Assembly (NCBI RefSeq): GCF_024505055.1
Contig: NZ_JANIBL010000009.1
Coordinates: forward strand, 34,238-98,237
Length of the DNA stretch: 64,000 bases
Source of the DNA: Methylomonas rosea
GTDB taxonomy: Bacteria; Pseudomonadota; Gammaproteobacteria; Methylococcales; Methylomonadaceae
Direction: 5' to 3'
In this document: piece after piece, positions 45,327-53,762 of the stretch
Numbering within the stretch: the first letter of the stretch is position 1
Layout: the number at the start of each line of letters is the position of its first letter
Notes under the pieces: model-generated
What the model saw: only the letters and a program-made list of their open reading frames with translations
Databases searched by the model: none
What the model was told of the DNA's origin: nothing
Program-made: the position numbers and the translations under genes

Positions 45327-45908
45327 TCATTTGTTAAACAACTCCGCCATCGATATCACGTTCTTGGCCATTTCGCCGATGGCGATGTTGCGGTCCATCG
45401 CCAGTTTGCGTAAGGCGTGATAAGCCTGGTCTTCCGTGTAGCCTTGGGATTTGATCAAAATCGCCTTGGCGCGATCCATTAGCTTGCGGTCTTCTAATTG
45501 AGTCTTGGTTTTTTTCAATTCCTCTTTTAAGGCTTGTTGTTCCTTGAAACGCGCGATCGCGATATCGATGATGGACTTGATGCGTTTCGGATCCAGGCCA
45601 TCAACTATATAGGCACTGACCCCGGCTTTGATGACCTTGTTGATAGTCTCGGTTTGCTGATCCTCGGCGAAGATAACGACCGGCAGTGAGCAGTTTTGGT
45701 TGATATCGACGATGGTCCGCAACACGGCTTCGTTAGGCGCATACAGATTCAAGACCACCACGTCGGGGTTTAGGGTCCGGACAATTTGCATCATGTCCAG
45801 TTCTTTAAGTTTTAGCGTTACCACCTCGCAGCCGTGTTGGCGCAAGCTGGTTTCCAGCAAGGGTTCGCTGTCGAATTCATCGACGACCAAGACGTTAAGC
45901 GCTGCCAT
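45327..45908 (-). CDS. nasT: NasT-like ANTAR antiterminator
   Basis: 193 residues from ATG 45908 (a TTG at 45914 is in frame). Receiver-like domain (about 5-120), then an ANTAR RNA-binding domain (about 135-190) with the family pattern LMDRAKAILIKSQGYTEDQAYHALRKLAM. In the receiver the phosphoacceptor position is Asn (VVVLNLYAPN), so phosphorylation is unlikely. NasT proteins are instead held by the nitrate-binding partner NasS and released by nitrate to prevent termination in nas leaders. The start is two bases after the NNP transporter's stop, so the two are co-transcribed. No NasS gene is in the window. Its likely targets are the nrt (4160) and nirB (47618) leaders. Confidence 0.9.
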   Translation of the reverse strand: MAALNVLVVDEFDSEPLLETSLRQHGCEVVTLKLKELDMMQIVRTLNPDVVVLNLYAPNEAVLRTIVDINQNCSLPVVIFAEDQQTETINKVIKAGVSAYIVDGLDPKRIKSIIDIAIARFKEQQALKEELKKTKTQLEDRKLMDRAKAILIKSQGYTEDQAYHALRKLAMDRNIAIGEMAKNVISMAELFNK

Positions 45909-45910
45909 GT

Positions 45911-47389
45911 TCAATCCAGGGCGATTTTCAGCAAGGAGCCGTCAGGCATGATTTCGGTGATGTAGTTTTTGGGTTCTTCCAGATAGTAAATCAAACCCAA
46001 CAACAGGAAACAGGATAGGCCCAGGATTAAGAAAAATTGCCCGGTGGAGACGAAGGTCAGCAAAATCAAATAGACGATGGCGCCGGCGTTGCCGTAAGCG
46101 CCGACGATGCCGGCCACTTCGCCGGTGATGGCGCGTTTGATCAGGGGTACGAACGCGAATATCGCGCCTTCCGCTGCTTGCATGAATATCGAGCAAAGCA
46201 AAGTGACAGCCACTGTGGCGAGGATAGTCCATTGCGCGCAAATCATTGCCATTAAACAATAACCGCCGGCCAGGCCGGCCACGAATAAATACAGGGACAA
46301 TTTGCGGCCAATCTTGTCGCTAAGCCAGCCGCCGGCGGGCCGGGCGATGACATTAGTCACCACGAAACTGGATGCTAAAAACCCCGCATCCAACATACTG
46401 GTGCCCTGGGTTTCGTTGAATGTTTTAAAGAAAAACATCGGCAGCATCGATAAAACGGCCAGTTTGGAGCCAAAGGTAACCAGATAGGCTATCGCCAGGA
46501 TGAATACTTGCCGGTATTGATAATGATGGATGCTGGCGATGGGTTGGCTGAGGCGGTCGGCGTTGTTGTTGACCAATTGAAAGACGTGGATCAGGAACAG
46601 CAGCCAGACGACTGCATGAATAGTCAGATTCCAGCCGTCGGTTAGGACCGGCGTGGCCGGCGTGGACAGTTTCCAGGCCAATAAGGAGATGGTCGCGTAC
46701 AAGGGCACCAGACTCAGCATGTATAAAAACAAATCGCGGATGCTGGTGACTTCCATCGCCATCGGCCGGCGGGTTTTCAGCGCGGCAATTTCCGGCGGCA
46801 GGTTTTCCACGCTGAAATAATAAATCACCGAATAGATCAAGGCGATGACGCCGGTCAAGGCAATCGCCGAGCGCCAACCGTGTTCGGCGCCGAAATAAAA
46901 TGCCAGTCCCGGCAGGAAAATCGCCGCTACCGCCGAACCGAAATTGCCCCAGCCGGCGTAAATACCTTCCGCAGTGCCGACTTGGCTGGCCGGAAACCAA
47001 TCGCCGATGATGCGCACACCCACCACAAAGCCGGCACCGATAAAGCCCAGTAAAAACCGCGACCAGGCCAGTTCGGTAAAATTTTCCGCCATCGCGAACA
47101 TGAAGCAGGGGATGCTGCATACCGCCAATAACACGCTATAGCTGATTTTTGCGCCGAATCTATCTACCAGCATACCGGTGATGACACGGGCCGGTATGGT
47201 TAGCGCCACGTTCAGCAATAACAGAATTTCGATTTGGGTTTCGCTGATTCCCAGGTCTTGTTGGATCAGTACCAATAAAGAAGCATGATTGAACCAAATA
47301 ACAAAGCTGATGAAAAACGCGATCCAGCTCATGTGCAGCACTTTGGCCTTGCCGCGCATGGAGAGTAATTTAAAAGGCGTAAAAGACAT
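45911..47389 (-). CDS. NNP-family nitrate/nitrite transporter (NarK/NasA type)
   Basis: 492 residues from ATG 47389. Twelve membrane helices of the major facilitator superfamily. Family hallmarks of nitrate porters are visible: the first signature region in helix 5 around GIYAGWGNFGSAVA, the arginine in GVRIIGDWFP, and the second signature around VGAYGNAGAIVY in helix 11. It would import nitrate, or exchange it with nitrite, across the inner membrane, alongside the ABC system at 1-4084. It is preceded by a GG-N10-GC promoter and followed by nasT. The gene name is left open because NarK and NasA labels overlap. Confidence 0.92.
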   Translation of the reverse strand: MSFTPFKLLSMRGKAKVLHMSWIAFFISFVIWFNHASLLVLIQQDLGISETQIEILLLLNVALTIPARVITGMLVDRFGAKISYSVLLAVCSIPCFMFAMAENFTELAWSRFLLGFIGAGFVVGVRIIGDWFPASQVGTAEGIYAGWGNFGSAVAAIFLPGLAFYFGAEHGWRSAIALTGVIALIYSVIYYFSVENLPPEIAALKTRRPMAMEVTSIRDLFLYMLSLVPLYATISLLAWKLSTPATPVLTDGWNLTIHAVVWLLFLIHVFQLVNNNADRLSQPIASIHHYQYRQVFILAIAYLVTFGSKLAVLSMLPMFFFKTFNETQGTSMLDAGFLASSFVVTNVIARPAGGWLSDKIGRKLSLYLFVAGLAGGYCLMAMICAQWTILATVAVTLLCSIFMQAAEGAIFAFVPLIKRAITGEVAGIVGAYGNAGAIVYLILLTFVSTGQFFLILGLSCFLLLGLIYYLEEPKNYITEIMPDGSLLKIALD

Positions 47390-47423
47390 GGATGATCCGT
47401 GGTTGTCGTTCCTTGGTTTATAT

Positions 47424-47440
47424 AAGCAGCTTATGTGCCA
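47424..47440 (-). promoter_or_regulatory. Sigma-54-type promoter candidate for the nitrate transporter
   Basis: Minus-strand TGGCACATAAGCTGCTT keeps GG-N10-GC spacing and the full TGGCAC -24 element, with one mismatch in the -12 block. It ends 35 bases before the transporter ATG. No attenuator hairpin is seen in the short leader, unlike the nrt and nirB leaders. Confidence 0.6.
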
Positions 47441-47591
47441 ACGATACGGTCGCGACAAATCCGTCAATTCGCGGCAGCATGGCGCCATAGTGGTGCAAGA
47501 GACCGGTTTCTTTGCCTTATTTGGGTGCGAATTTTGCAAAAAAAACCTTACCTAGCTGCGGGAGCCGGCATTTTTAAAGGGTTTTGAATGT

Positions 47592-47607
47592 TGGCATCAA
47601 TTTTGTT
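47592..47607 (+). promoter_or_regulatory. Sigma-54-like promoter candidate for nirB
   Basis: TGGCATCAATTTTGTT has the same first eight bases as the nrt site (TGGCATCA) with GG-N10-GT spacing; the -12 C is replaced by T, so it is weaker. A start near 47618 would begin exactly at the first leader hairpin. Confidence 0.5.
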
Positions 47608-47617
47608 ATAGATTTAT

Positions 47618-47668
47618 CAAGTCTTGTCGTTAGACTTGCCCCCGTATTAAACCTGGACAAAGGCGTCC
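47618..47668 (+). promoter_or_regulatory. ANTAR-type antiterminator leader of nirB
   Basis: Hairpin 1 is CAAGTCT/AGACTTG with a seven-base loop (47618-47638). Hairpin 2 is GGAC-AAAGGC-GTCC (47655-47668), with the same hexaloop as P2 of the nrt leader (AGAC-AAAGGC-GTCT). The change of A-U to G-C at the outer pair keeps the stem. Hairpin 2 overlaps the 5' arm of the following terminator. A loop with A1 and G4 fits the ANTAR consensus. The first hairpin does not have a strict hexaloop, a point against a textbook match. Confidence 0.72.
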
Positions 47669-47711
47669 TGCTTGAATGAGTCATTCATTCAAACAGGATG
47701 CCTTTTTTTTT
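47659..47711 (+). terminator. Attenuator terminator upstream of nirB
   Basis: A stem of about 20 base pairs (AAAGGCGTCCTG...TTGAATGA pairing with TCATTCAA...CAGGATGCCTTT, one G-U and one mismatch) around a short loop, followed by nine T. It lies 108 bases before the nirB ATG, with no intervening gene, so it must be read through for nirBD expression. Confidence 0.88.
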
Positions 47712-47819
47712 GGCTGTGAAAAAGGGCGGTAGCGACCAGGCAGTAGCTCCTTGAATCGCCTTACCGCCACTAGGCCAGGTAGCGCGTTTGCATAAATTCT
47801 GAGTAAACAGAGGCCCCTG

Positions 47820-50360
47820 ATGAATATGAAACAAACCCTGGTTGTTATCGGCAACGGTATGGTAGGCCAGAATTTTCTGGCTGGATTGGTCGCCAGCAAC
47901 GCGAAAGATCGCTATCGGATTGTCACATTCTGCGAAGAGCCCAGAGCCGCTTACGACAGGGTGCATTTGTCCGAATATTTTTCCGGGAAAACGGCCGCCG
48001 ATTTGTCCTTGGTGGAAGACGGTTTCTTCGCTGAGCACGGCATCGAGATTTATTTAGGCGACAAGGCGGCCAGTATCGACCGGGAGCGCAAGCAAGTCAC
48101 CTCTGCAAAAGGTGTGATAGTCGATTATGACAAACTGGTATTGGCAACCGGCTCTTATCCCTTCGTACCGCCGGTGCCAGGGCATGAAAGACCGCAGTGT
48201 CTGGTGTATCGGACCATCGAAGATTTGGAAGCGATGAAAACCGCGGCAGCGAAATCCAAAGTCGGTGTGGTCATCGGCGGTGGTTTGCTGGGCCTGGAAG
48301 CCGCCAAAGCGTTAAAGGATTTAGGGCTGGAAACGCATGTGGTCGAATTCGCGCCGAGATTAATGGCCGTGCAACTCGACGACGGCGGCGGGGCAATGCT
48401 GAAACGCAAGATCGAAGCACTGGACGTTAAAGTCCATTTAAACAAAAACACCACGCTGATCGACGACGGTGCGGAATGCCTGCACAAAATGAATTTTGCC
48501 GACGGCGAAACGCTGGAAACCGACATCGTTTTGTTCTCTGCCGGTATCAGACCACGCGATGACATTGCGCGTGGCTGCGGTTTGGAAGTGGGTCCGCGCG
48601 GCGGTATCGTCATCGACAATCAATGCCGCACCTCCGACGCGGATATATACGCGATTGGCGAATGCGCATTGTGGAACGGGCAGATTTTCGGGTTGGTAGC
48701 GCCCGGCTATGCGATGGCGCGTACCGTGGTCGCCGATTTGGCCGGCGAAGCGGGCAGTTTTACCGGTGCCGACATGAGCACCAAACTTAAACTGATGGGT
48801 GTCGATGTAGCCAGCATCGGCGATGCGCATGCCAAGACCCAAGGCGCCATGGTGTATACCTATCAAAACGGTGCCAGCGAAATCTATAAACGCCTGGTGG
48901 TCAGTCAAGACCAGAAACGCCTGTTGGGCGCGGTTTTGGTCGGCGAGGCGTCCGCTTATAGTACGTTGTTGCAATATTGTTTGAACGGCATCGAACTGCC
49001 GGAGCATCCGGATTCATTGATCTTGCCGCAACTCGCGGGCGAACCGGTGGGTCTGGGGCCGGATGCCTTACCCGCCTCGGCGCAGATTTGCTCCTGTTAC
49101 GATGTCAGCAAGGGCCAGATTTGCGGCGCAATTGAAGCCGGTTGCACCACGCTGGGCGGCCTGAAAGCGGAAACCAAGGCCGGCACCGGTTGCGGCGGCT
49201 GTTCGGCTTTGTTGAAGTCAGTATTGGATTGCGAATTAACCAAACTGGGCGTGGAAGTCAGCACCGATATTTGCGAGCATTTTCCACATACCCGCCAGGA
49301 TTTGTACAACCTGGTGATGGTCGAGGAAATCAAAACCTTCGACGAATTACTGGACAAACACGGCAAAGGCCTGGGCTGCGAAGTGTGCAAGCAGGCGGTC
49401 GGTTCTATCCTGGCTTCACATTGGAACGACTACATCCTGAAAACAGAACATATCGGTTTGCAGGATACCAACGACATCTTCCTGGCCAATATGCAAAAAG
49501 ATGGGACTTATTCCGTGGTGCCGCGGGTTGCCGGCGGGGAAATTACGCCGGACATGTTGATCGCAATAGGTCAAGTCGGCAAAAAGTATCAGCTTTACAC
49601 CAAAATCACCGGCGGCCAGCGCGTGGACTTGTTTGGTGCCCGCGTCGAGCAATTACCGGCGATTTGGCAAGAGCTAATCGACGCCGGTTTCGAGTCAGGT
49701 CATGCTTACGGCAAGTCCTTGCGCACGGTGAAATCCTGTGTCGGCAGTACCTGGTGCCGGTTCGGTGTCGATGACAGCGTGGGTTTGGCGATAGAGTTGG
49801 AAAACCGCTACAAAGGCCTGCGGGCGCCGCATAAAATCAAATTCGGCGTGTCGGGCTGCACCAGGGAATGCGCGGAAGCGCAAGGCAAGGACATCGGCGT
49901 AATTGCCACCGAGAACGGCTGGAATTTATATGTGTGCGGCAACGGCGGCATGAAACCGCGTCACGCCGATTTGTTTGCTACCAATCTGGATAAAGAGACA
50001 CTAATCAAATACATCGACCGGGTGTTGATTTTTTATGTCCGTACCGCCAATCGTATGCAACGCACCTCGGTATGGATGGAAAACATGGAAGGCGGGTTGG
50101 ACTATTTGAAATCGGTAGTCATAGAAGATCGGCTGGGTATAGGCGCGCAATTGGAAGGGCAGATGCAGCATGTTATCGATACCTATCAGTGCGAATGGAA
50201 AACTACGCTGGCGGACGAGCAACGTCTGAAACGTTTCCGGCATTTCGTCAACAGTGACCAAGCCGACGACAACGTGGTATTCGTGGAGGAGCGCGGTCAA
50301 GTTAGGCCCGCCAACGCGCAAGAACGTAAACATTTCAAATTGATCGAGGAGGCGGCATAA
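47820..50360 (+). CDS. nirB: Assimilatory nitrite reductase [NAD(P)H] large subunit
   Basis: 846 residues, ATG 47820 preceded by AGAGG. Reduces nitrite to ammonium in the cytoplasm. Domain order: FAD/NAD(P)H reductase (VVIGNGMVG at 8-16; second Rossmann motif VVIGGGLLGLEAA near 150), then a BFD-type [2Fe-2S] domain (CSCYDVSKGQ near 423 and GTGCGGC). After that come two nitrite/sulfite reductase modules. The sirohaem/[4Fe-4S] site uses CVGSTWC near 640 and CTREC near 680. Length agrees with NirB. It is co-transcribed with nirD and a PhzF-like gene and controlled by the attenuated leader upstream. Confidence 0.96.
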   Translation: MNMKQTLVVIGNGMVGQNFLAGLVASNAKDRYRIVTFCEEPRAAYDRVHLSEYFSGKTAADLSLVEDGFFAEHGIEIYLGDKAASIDRERKQVTSAKGVIVDYDKLVLATGSYPFVPPVPGHERPQCLVYRTIEDLEAMKTAAAKSKVGVVIGGGLLGLEAAKALKDLGLETHVVEFAPRLMAVQLDDGGGAMLKRKIEALDVKVHLNKNTTLIDDGAECLHKMNFADGETLETDIVLFSAGIRPRDDIARGCGLEVGPRGGIVIDNQCRTSDADIYAIGECALWNGQIFGLVAPGYAMARTVVADLAGEAGSFTGADMSTKLKLMGVDVASIGDAHAKTQGAMVYTYQNGASEIYKRLVVSQDQKRLLGAVLVGEASAYSTLLQYCLNGIELPEHPDSLILPQLAGEPVGLGPDALPASAQICSCYDVSKGQICGAIEAGCTTLGGLKAETKAGTGCGGCSALLKSVLDCELTKLGVEVSTDICEHFPHTRQDLYNLVMVEEIKTFDELLDKHGKGLGCEVCKQAVGSILASHWNDYILKTEHIGLQDTNDIFLANMQKDGTYSVVPRVAGGEITPDMLIAIGQVGKKYQLYTKITGGQRVDLFGARVEQLPAIWQELIDAGFESGHAYGKSLRTVKSCVGSTWCRFGVDDSVGLAIELENRYKGLRAPHKIKFGVSGCTRECAEAQGKDIGVIATENGWNLYVCGNGGMKPRHADLFATNLDKETLIKYIDRVLIFYVRTANRMQRTSVWMENMEGGLDYLKSVVIEDRLGIGAQLEGQMQHVIDTYQCEWKTTLADEQRLKRFRHFVNSDQADDNVVFVEERGQVRPANAQERKHFKLIEEAA

Positions 50361-50740
50361 TGAATACGTGGATAGAGGTGTGTGACATCGACGATTTGCA
50401 AGCCGATTCTGGCGTGTGTGCCCTACTAAAAGGCAAACAAATCGCGATTTTTTACTTGCAGCGTCGGCAGGAAGTCTATGCAATCGGTAACTTCGATCCG
50501 TTTAGCGAGGCTAATGTCCTGTCGCGAGGTATGATAGGCGACATCGGTGGCGAACCAATGGTCGCCTCGCCCATGTACAAGCAACATTTCAGTCTACGTA
50601 CCGGTGTTTGCTTTGAAGATGCCGGTGTTAGTGTGCCCGCCTATCCGGTACGCTTGGAAAACGGCAGAGTCGCCGTCATGTTGGCGTCGCCGCCGGTGCA
50701 ACAAAAATCGCCGTCTTTGGCTGTCTGTGAAATGGAGTAA
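50360..50740 (+). CDS. nirD: Nitrite reductase small subunit NirD
   Basis: 126 residues. The start overlaps the nirB stop (TAATG). It has the Rieske-like fold of NirD (WIEVCDIDDL, VYAIGNFDPF, PMVASPMYKQHFSLRTGVCFED) but lacks the CxH...CxxH cluster ligands, which is normal for this subunit. It completes the NADH nitrite reductase. The C-terminal tail after VAVMLASPP is slightly longer than in common NirD proteins. Confidence 0.94.
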   Translation: MNTWIEVCDIDDLQADSGVCALLKGKQIAIFYLQRRQEVYAIGNFDPFSEANVLSRGMIGDIGGEPMVASPMYKQHFSLRTGVCFEDAGVSVPAYPVRLENGRVAVMLASPPVQQKSPSLAVCEME

Positions 50741-50743
50741 CGT

Positions 50744-51661
50744 GTGAACTACCAATATTTCATCGCTGATGTGTTTACCGACCAGATTTTCAACGGTGCG
50801 CAGATAGCGGTATTGCCGAAGGCTGACGGCTTGAATGCCGAAAAAATGGCCAAGATTGCCAAGGAATTGAATCTGTCGGAAACGGTATTTCTGTTTCACA
50901 AAGCCGATAGCGACAAGCACCGGCGGATGCGAATATTTTCCCCGTTGGGCGAAATCAATTTTGCCGGTCATCCGATTATTGCCGCAGCCTATGTATTGGC
51001 TATCTCCGGCGATGTGGGGTTAACCGAGCCGCTCACCAAACTTGAGTTCGAACAAAATATCGGCGTTATCCAAGTCAATCTGTCCAGTCAGGATGGCCAG
51101 CCAGGTTTGGTGCAATTTAGCCGTAGCGTCGATTCCATTGTCGACCGCTTCGCGCCCAGCGACGATGAAATTTGCAGTTTTTTAGGCTTGCAATTATCGG
51201 AGCTGGATCATAAAAAATACTCGCCGCGCTTGGTGTCTTGCGGGTTTCCTTATTTAGTGGTGCCGGTTTGGAATGTCGAATCGGTACGCAAGGCGCGTTT
51301 TAACTATGCGGCCTGGGCGCAATCGGCCGCCCCGCAAACCGCGGCGCAGGAAATCTTGCTGTTTTGTCCGAAATCGTCAAGCCCGGAAGCGGATTTCAAT
51401 GCGCGCTTGCTCGGACCTAATATCGGCATTCATGCCGACCCGCCGGTCGGCAGCGCGATGCCGGCGTTTTGTTGCTACTTGTGTTCCTTCGAACACACCC
51501 AAAAAGGTACCCACACTTTCGCGGTCGAACGCGGCGAGCAAAGCACTCGCCGCAGCTTGATTCAATTGGAAATGGATAACAAAGGCCTGGAGAACTTGAC
51601 CATCAGGGTCGGTGGGCAAGCCGTGTTGTTCGCGGAAGGCAAAATAATGTTGCCCGACTAG
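50744..51661 (+). CDS. PhzF-family isomerase/epimerase-like protein
   Basis: 305 residues from GTG 50744, whose ribosome site (GGAG) lies within the end of nirD, so translation is likely coupled. The diaminopimelate-epimerase-like fold of PhzF is visible: VFTDQIFNGAQIAVLP, the catalytic-Glu segment LNLSETVFLF, and FAGHPIIAAAYVL. PhzF itself acts in phenazine synthesis, but most family members have unknown substrates. Its position as third gene of a nirBD operon is unusual and gives no direct hint of its reaction. Confidence 0.88.
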   Translation: MNYQYFIADVFTDQIFNGAQIAVLPKADGLNAEKMAKIAKELNLSETVFLFHKADSDKHRRMRIFSPLGEINFAGHPIIAAAYVLAISGDVGLTEPLTKLEFEQNIGVIQVNLSSQDGQPGLVQFSRSVDSIVDRFAPSDDEICSFLGLQLSELDHKKYSPRLVSCGFPYLVVPVWNVESVRKARFNYAAWAQSAAPQTAAQEILLFCPKSSSPEADFNARLLGPNIGIHADPPVGSAMPAFCCYLCSFEHTQKGTHTFAVERGEQSTRRSLIQLEMDNKGLENLTIRVGGQAVLFAEGKIMLPD

Positions 51662-51676
51662 ACCTCATTCCCTTCA

Positions 51677-52183
51677 TCAGTAGCGCCGGGCCATGCACTG
51701 CTTTCGCCACAAATAGGCGGCCCAAAGGACAATCAAAATTTCCAGCGCAAACGATCTATGCAGCAGAAAATTTAGCCACCAATCCTGGTAGACACTGGGC
51801 ACCGTAATTAAAGCAAACGGCCTGTTTACGAATGGCGCCAGCCAGTAAATATTGGTCGAGATATAGTCCAGCAACATATGCAACATCCCGTTGCAGGTAA
51901 AAATTAGCGCCAACAACGGCAGTTTCTTGTGCCTACAATGCTGAAAACCAAGTATTGCCAGTGTTAATAACAGCAGCCACACGCTCGGAAAGTGACTGAA
52001 ATAGCTGTGATGCGGGTGAGCGCGGTGGTCGAAACCATAAAAATAAATCATATCCAGATCAGGGGCGATCCTGCCGAGTAAGCCGGCACGCAGAAAAATT
52101 AACCTTGGCACCCCATATTTCTCGAATCTGTGAAACATCAGTGTCGATACTATATAGCCGGCTGGGAGATGAGCAACAATCAT
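51677..52183 (-). CDS. Membrane-bound metal-dependent hydrolase-like protein (YdjM/YbcI type)
   Basis: 168 residues with about four membrane helices. The conserved residues of the family are present: APDLDMIYFY, HHSYFSHFPSVW and GMLHMLLDYIS, whose His and Asp residues could bind metal. Biochemical function is not established for the family; the E. coli homologue YdjM is SOS-regulated. No LexA box was noticed here. It reads toward nirBD-PhzF and ends 15 bases after it. Confidence 0.82.
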   Translation of the reverse strand: MIVAHLPAGYIVSTLMFHRFEKYGVPRLIFLRAGLLGRIAPDLDMIYFYGFDHRAHPHHSYFSHFPSVWLLLLTLAILGFQHCRHKKLPLLALIFTCNGMLHMLLDYISTNIYWLAPFVNRPFALITVPSVYQDWWLNFLLHRSFALEILIVLWAAYLWRKQCMARRY

Positions 52184-52243
52184 AATTACCTCGATTTATT
52201 GCTCGGAACGATGCTTATAGCCGGCGTCCCGAGCCGATGGGAT

Positions 52244-53608
52244 TTAAATGATTGCCGAGTTATCGGTACCGGATTGACTGAGTCCGTACCAATCCAGGCG
52301 CCGCGTGGTAACCATGGCCAGCGCCAACAATGCGAACATCAGTAAAGACCCCAGCATCAACGCGTTATCCTCTGATTCCAACAAGCCATACAAACTGCCG
52401 AACAAGCCGCCCAGTAAGGCGCCGGCGGTAATACCGCGTTTTACGCTACGCAGCACGGCGCTGAGATAGAAACCTATCAATATCACGCAAGCGGCGCTGG
52501 CGATTAGATAAGCCAGCACAAAATCCAAATGTTCCGATAAGCTCAACAGCAGCAGGAAAAACATCGCCAGTGCCAAACCGACCAAGGCGTATTGAGCGGG
52601 ATGAATCGCCAGGTTTTTCAGGATTTCGAAGAGAAAGATGGCTGCAAAAGTCAGGCAGACGAACAAAAAACCGTATTTGCTGGCACGATCAGACAAGGAA
52701 TAGACATTGATAGGCTCCATCAAGCGTATCCCAAAGCTGTCGTAGCAACTGATGGCCTGGCACTTGTATAGGTTTTCGGCGACATTCGATGCCAACGCAT
52801 CGACCGACCATAGCGCATGAAAGCCCGCTGCGCCGACTTGCTGGGTTTGCGGATCGGGCAGAAAGCGGCCGTAAAAGCTCGGATGCTGCCAGGCGGAGGA
52901 CAGTTCGACGCGGGTTTGCTTGCCGGCCGGAATAAAATCCAAGGATTCGATGCCGCGTATTTTTAGCGTAAACGCGAACGGCATGCTGATAGGGCCAAAC
53001 TCGACTGGCGGTGCATCCAATGTCACGTGCATGCCGTTAGCTTGGGGCATGGGTAATTCCGCGCCTTGTTCGAATGCATACTGCTTGCCGCCCCATTCCA
53101 CGCCCGGCGCTTCCAATACACCGCGCATATCCGCCAGCACGACGCTGGCATAAGGCGTAGCGAAACTGATTTGGCCGTTATGCAGCGGCTTGGGGTTGCC
53201 GTAACCGCCCGGCAATTTCATATCGCCCTTGATACTGACATTCAGCACGTAGGAGCGTACTTTGAACAGGCCGCGCTGCTTGGTTTCCGTGGCCAGTTCG
53301 CCGGTTATATTCAGGTGCTCGGGTAGAAAATACAGTAGGCGACTATCGACGCGTTCGATTTGTTCGCGCTTGGCTTGGCCGTCCTGTTTGGTTTCGATAA
53401 TTTCGGTCCAGCGTTCGTTATAAGGCACCACCAGCAACGGGCCGAATAACTGTTGCGGCCCGGCCGAGCTGGCGGCAATGTCGCTCACTGCCTGTTGTTG
53501 GCGCTCGGCGCGTTCGCCCACCAGATTTTTTATCATGCCGATTGGTATCAGCAGCACCAAAGTCAGACCGAACATTATGCAGATCTTTTGCCAGAGTTTT
53601 TTTTGCAT
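52244..53608 (-). CDS. creD: Inner membrane protein CreD
   Basis: 454 residues. N-terminal helix (about 8-28), a large periplasmic domain (about 30-330, with SAGPQQLFGPLLVVPYNERW), then about five C-terminal helices. This is the CreD (CET) architecture. In Enterobacteria creD is controlled by CreBC and affects envelope integrity; no CreBC genes are nearby. Cytoplasmic end reads RRLDWYGLSQSG, typical of the family. It lies alone. Confidence 0.92.
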   Translation of the reverse strand: MQKKLWQKICIMFGLTLVLLIPIGMIKNLVGERAERQQQAVSDIAASSAGPQQLFGPLLVVPYNERWTEIIETKQDGQAKREQIERVDSRLLYFLPEHLNITGELATETKQRGLFKVRSYVLNVSIKGDMKLPGGYGNPKPLHNGQISFATPYASVVLADMRGVLEAPGVEWGGKQYAFEQGAELPMPQANGMHVTLDAPPVEFGPISMPFAFTLKIRGIESLDFIPAGKQTRVELSSAWQHPSFYGRFLPDPQTQQVGAAGFHALWSVDALASNVAENLYKCQAISCYDSFGIRLMEPINVYSLSDRASKYGFLFVCLTFAAIFLFEILKNLAIHPAQYALVGLALAMFFLLLLSLSEHLDFVLAYLIASAACVILIGFYLSAVLRSVKRGITAGALLGGLFGSLYGLLESEDNALMLGSLLMFALLALAMVTTRRLDWYGLSQSGTDNSAII

Positions 53609-53725
53609 CGCGTTTATTCCGTGGAGTTAAAAGACGATGAACAGCATGCTCCGGCAAGGTGAGCGGATTATGTGGGGAATGTGAAGCGAGGGTGAAGTCG
53701 GTGGGTTGTCTTACGCGTTTACGGA

Positions 53726-53755
53726 AGGGTATGGCTAAGCCTTTAGCCATACCCT
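53726..53755 (-). terminator. Perfect hairpin after the hydrolase-like lipoprotein gene
   Basis: AGGGTATGGCTAA and TTAGCCATACCCT form a 13-base-pair perfect stem with a four-base loop, beginning eight bases after the stop of the gene at 53763. No T-tract follows on the minus strand, so it may protect the 3' end of the transcript more than stop the polymerase. Confidence 0.6.
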
Positions 53756-53762
53756 GAAGGGC

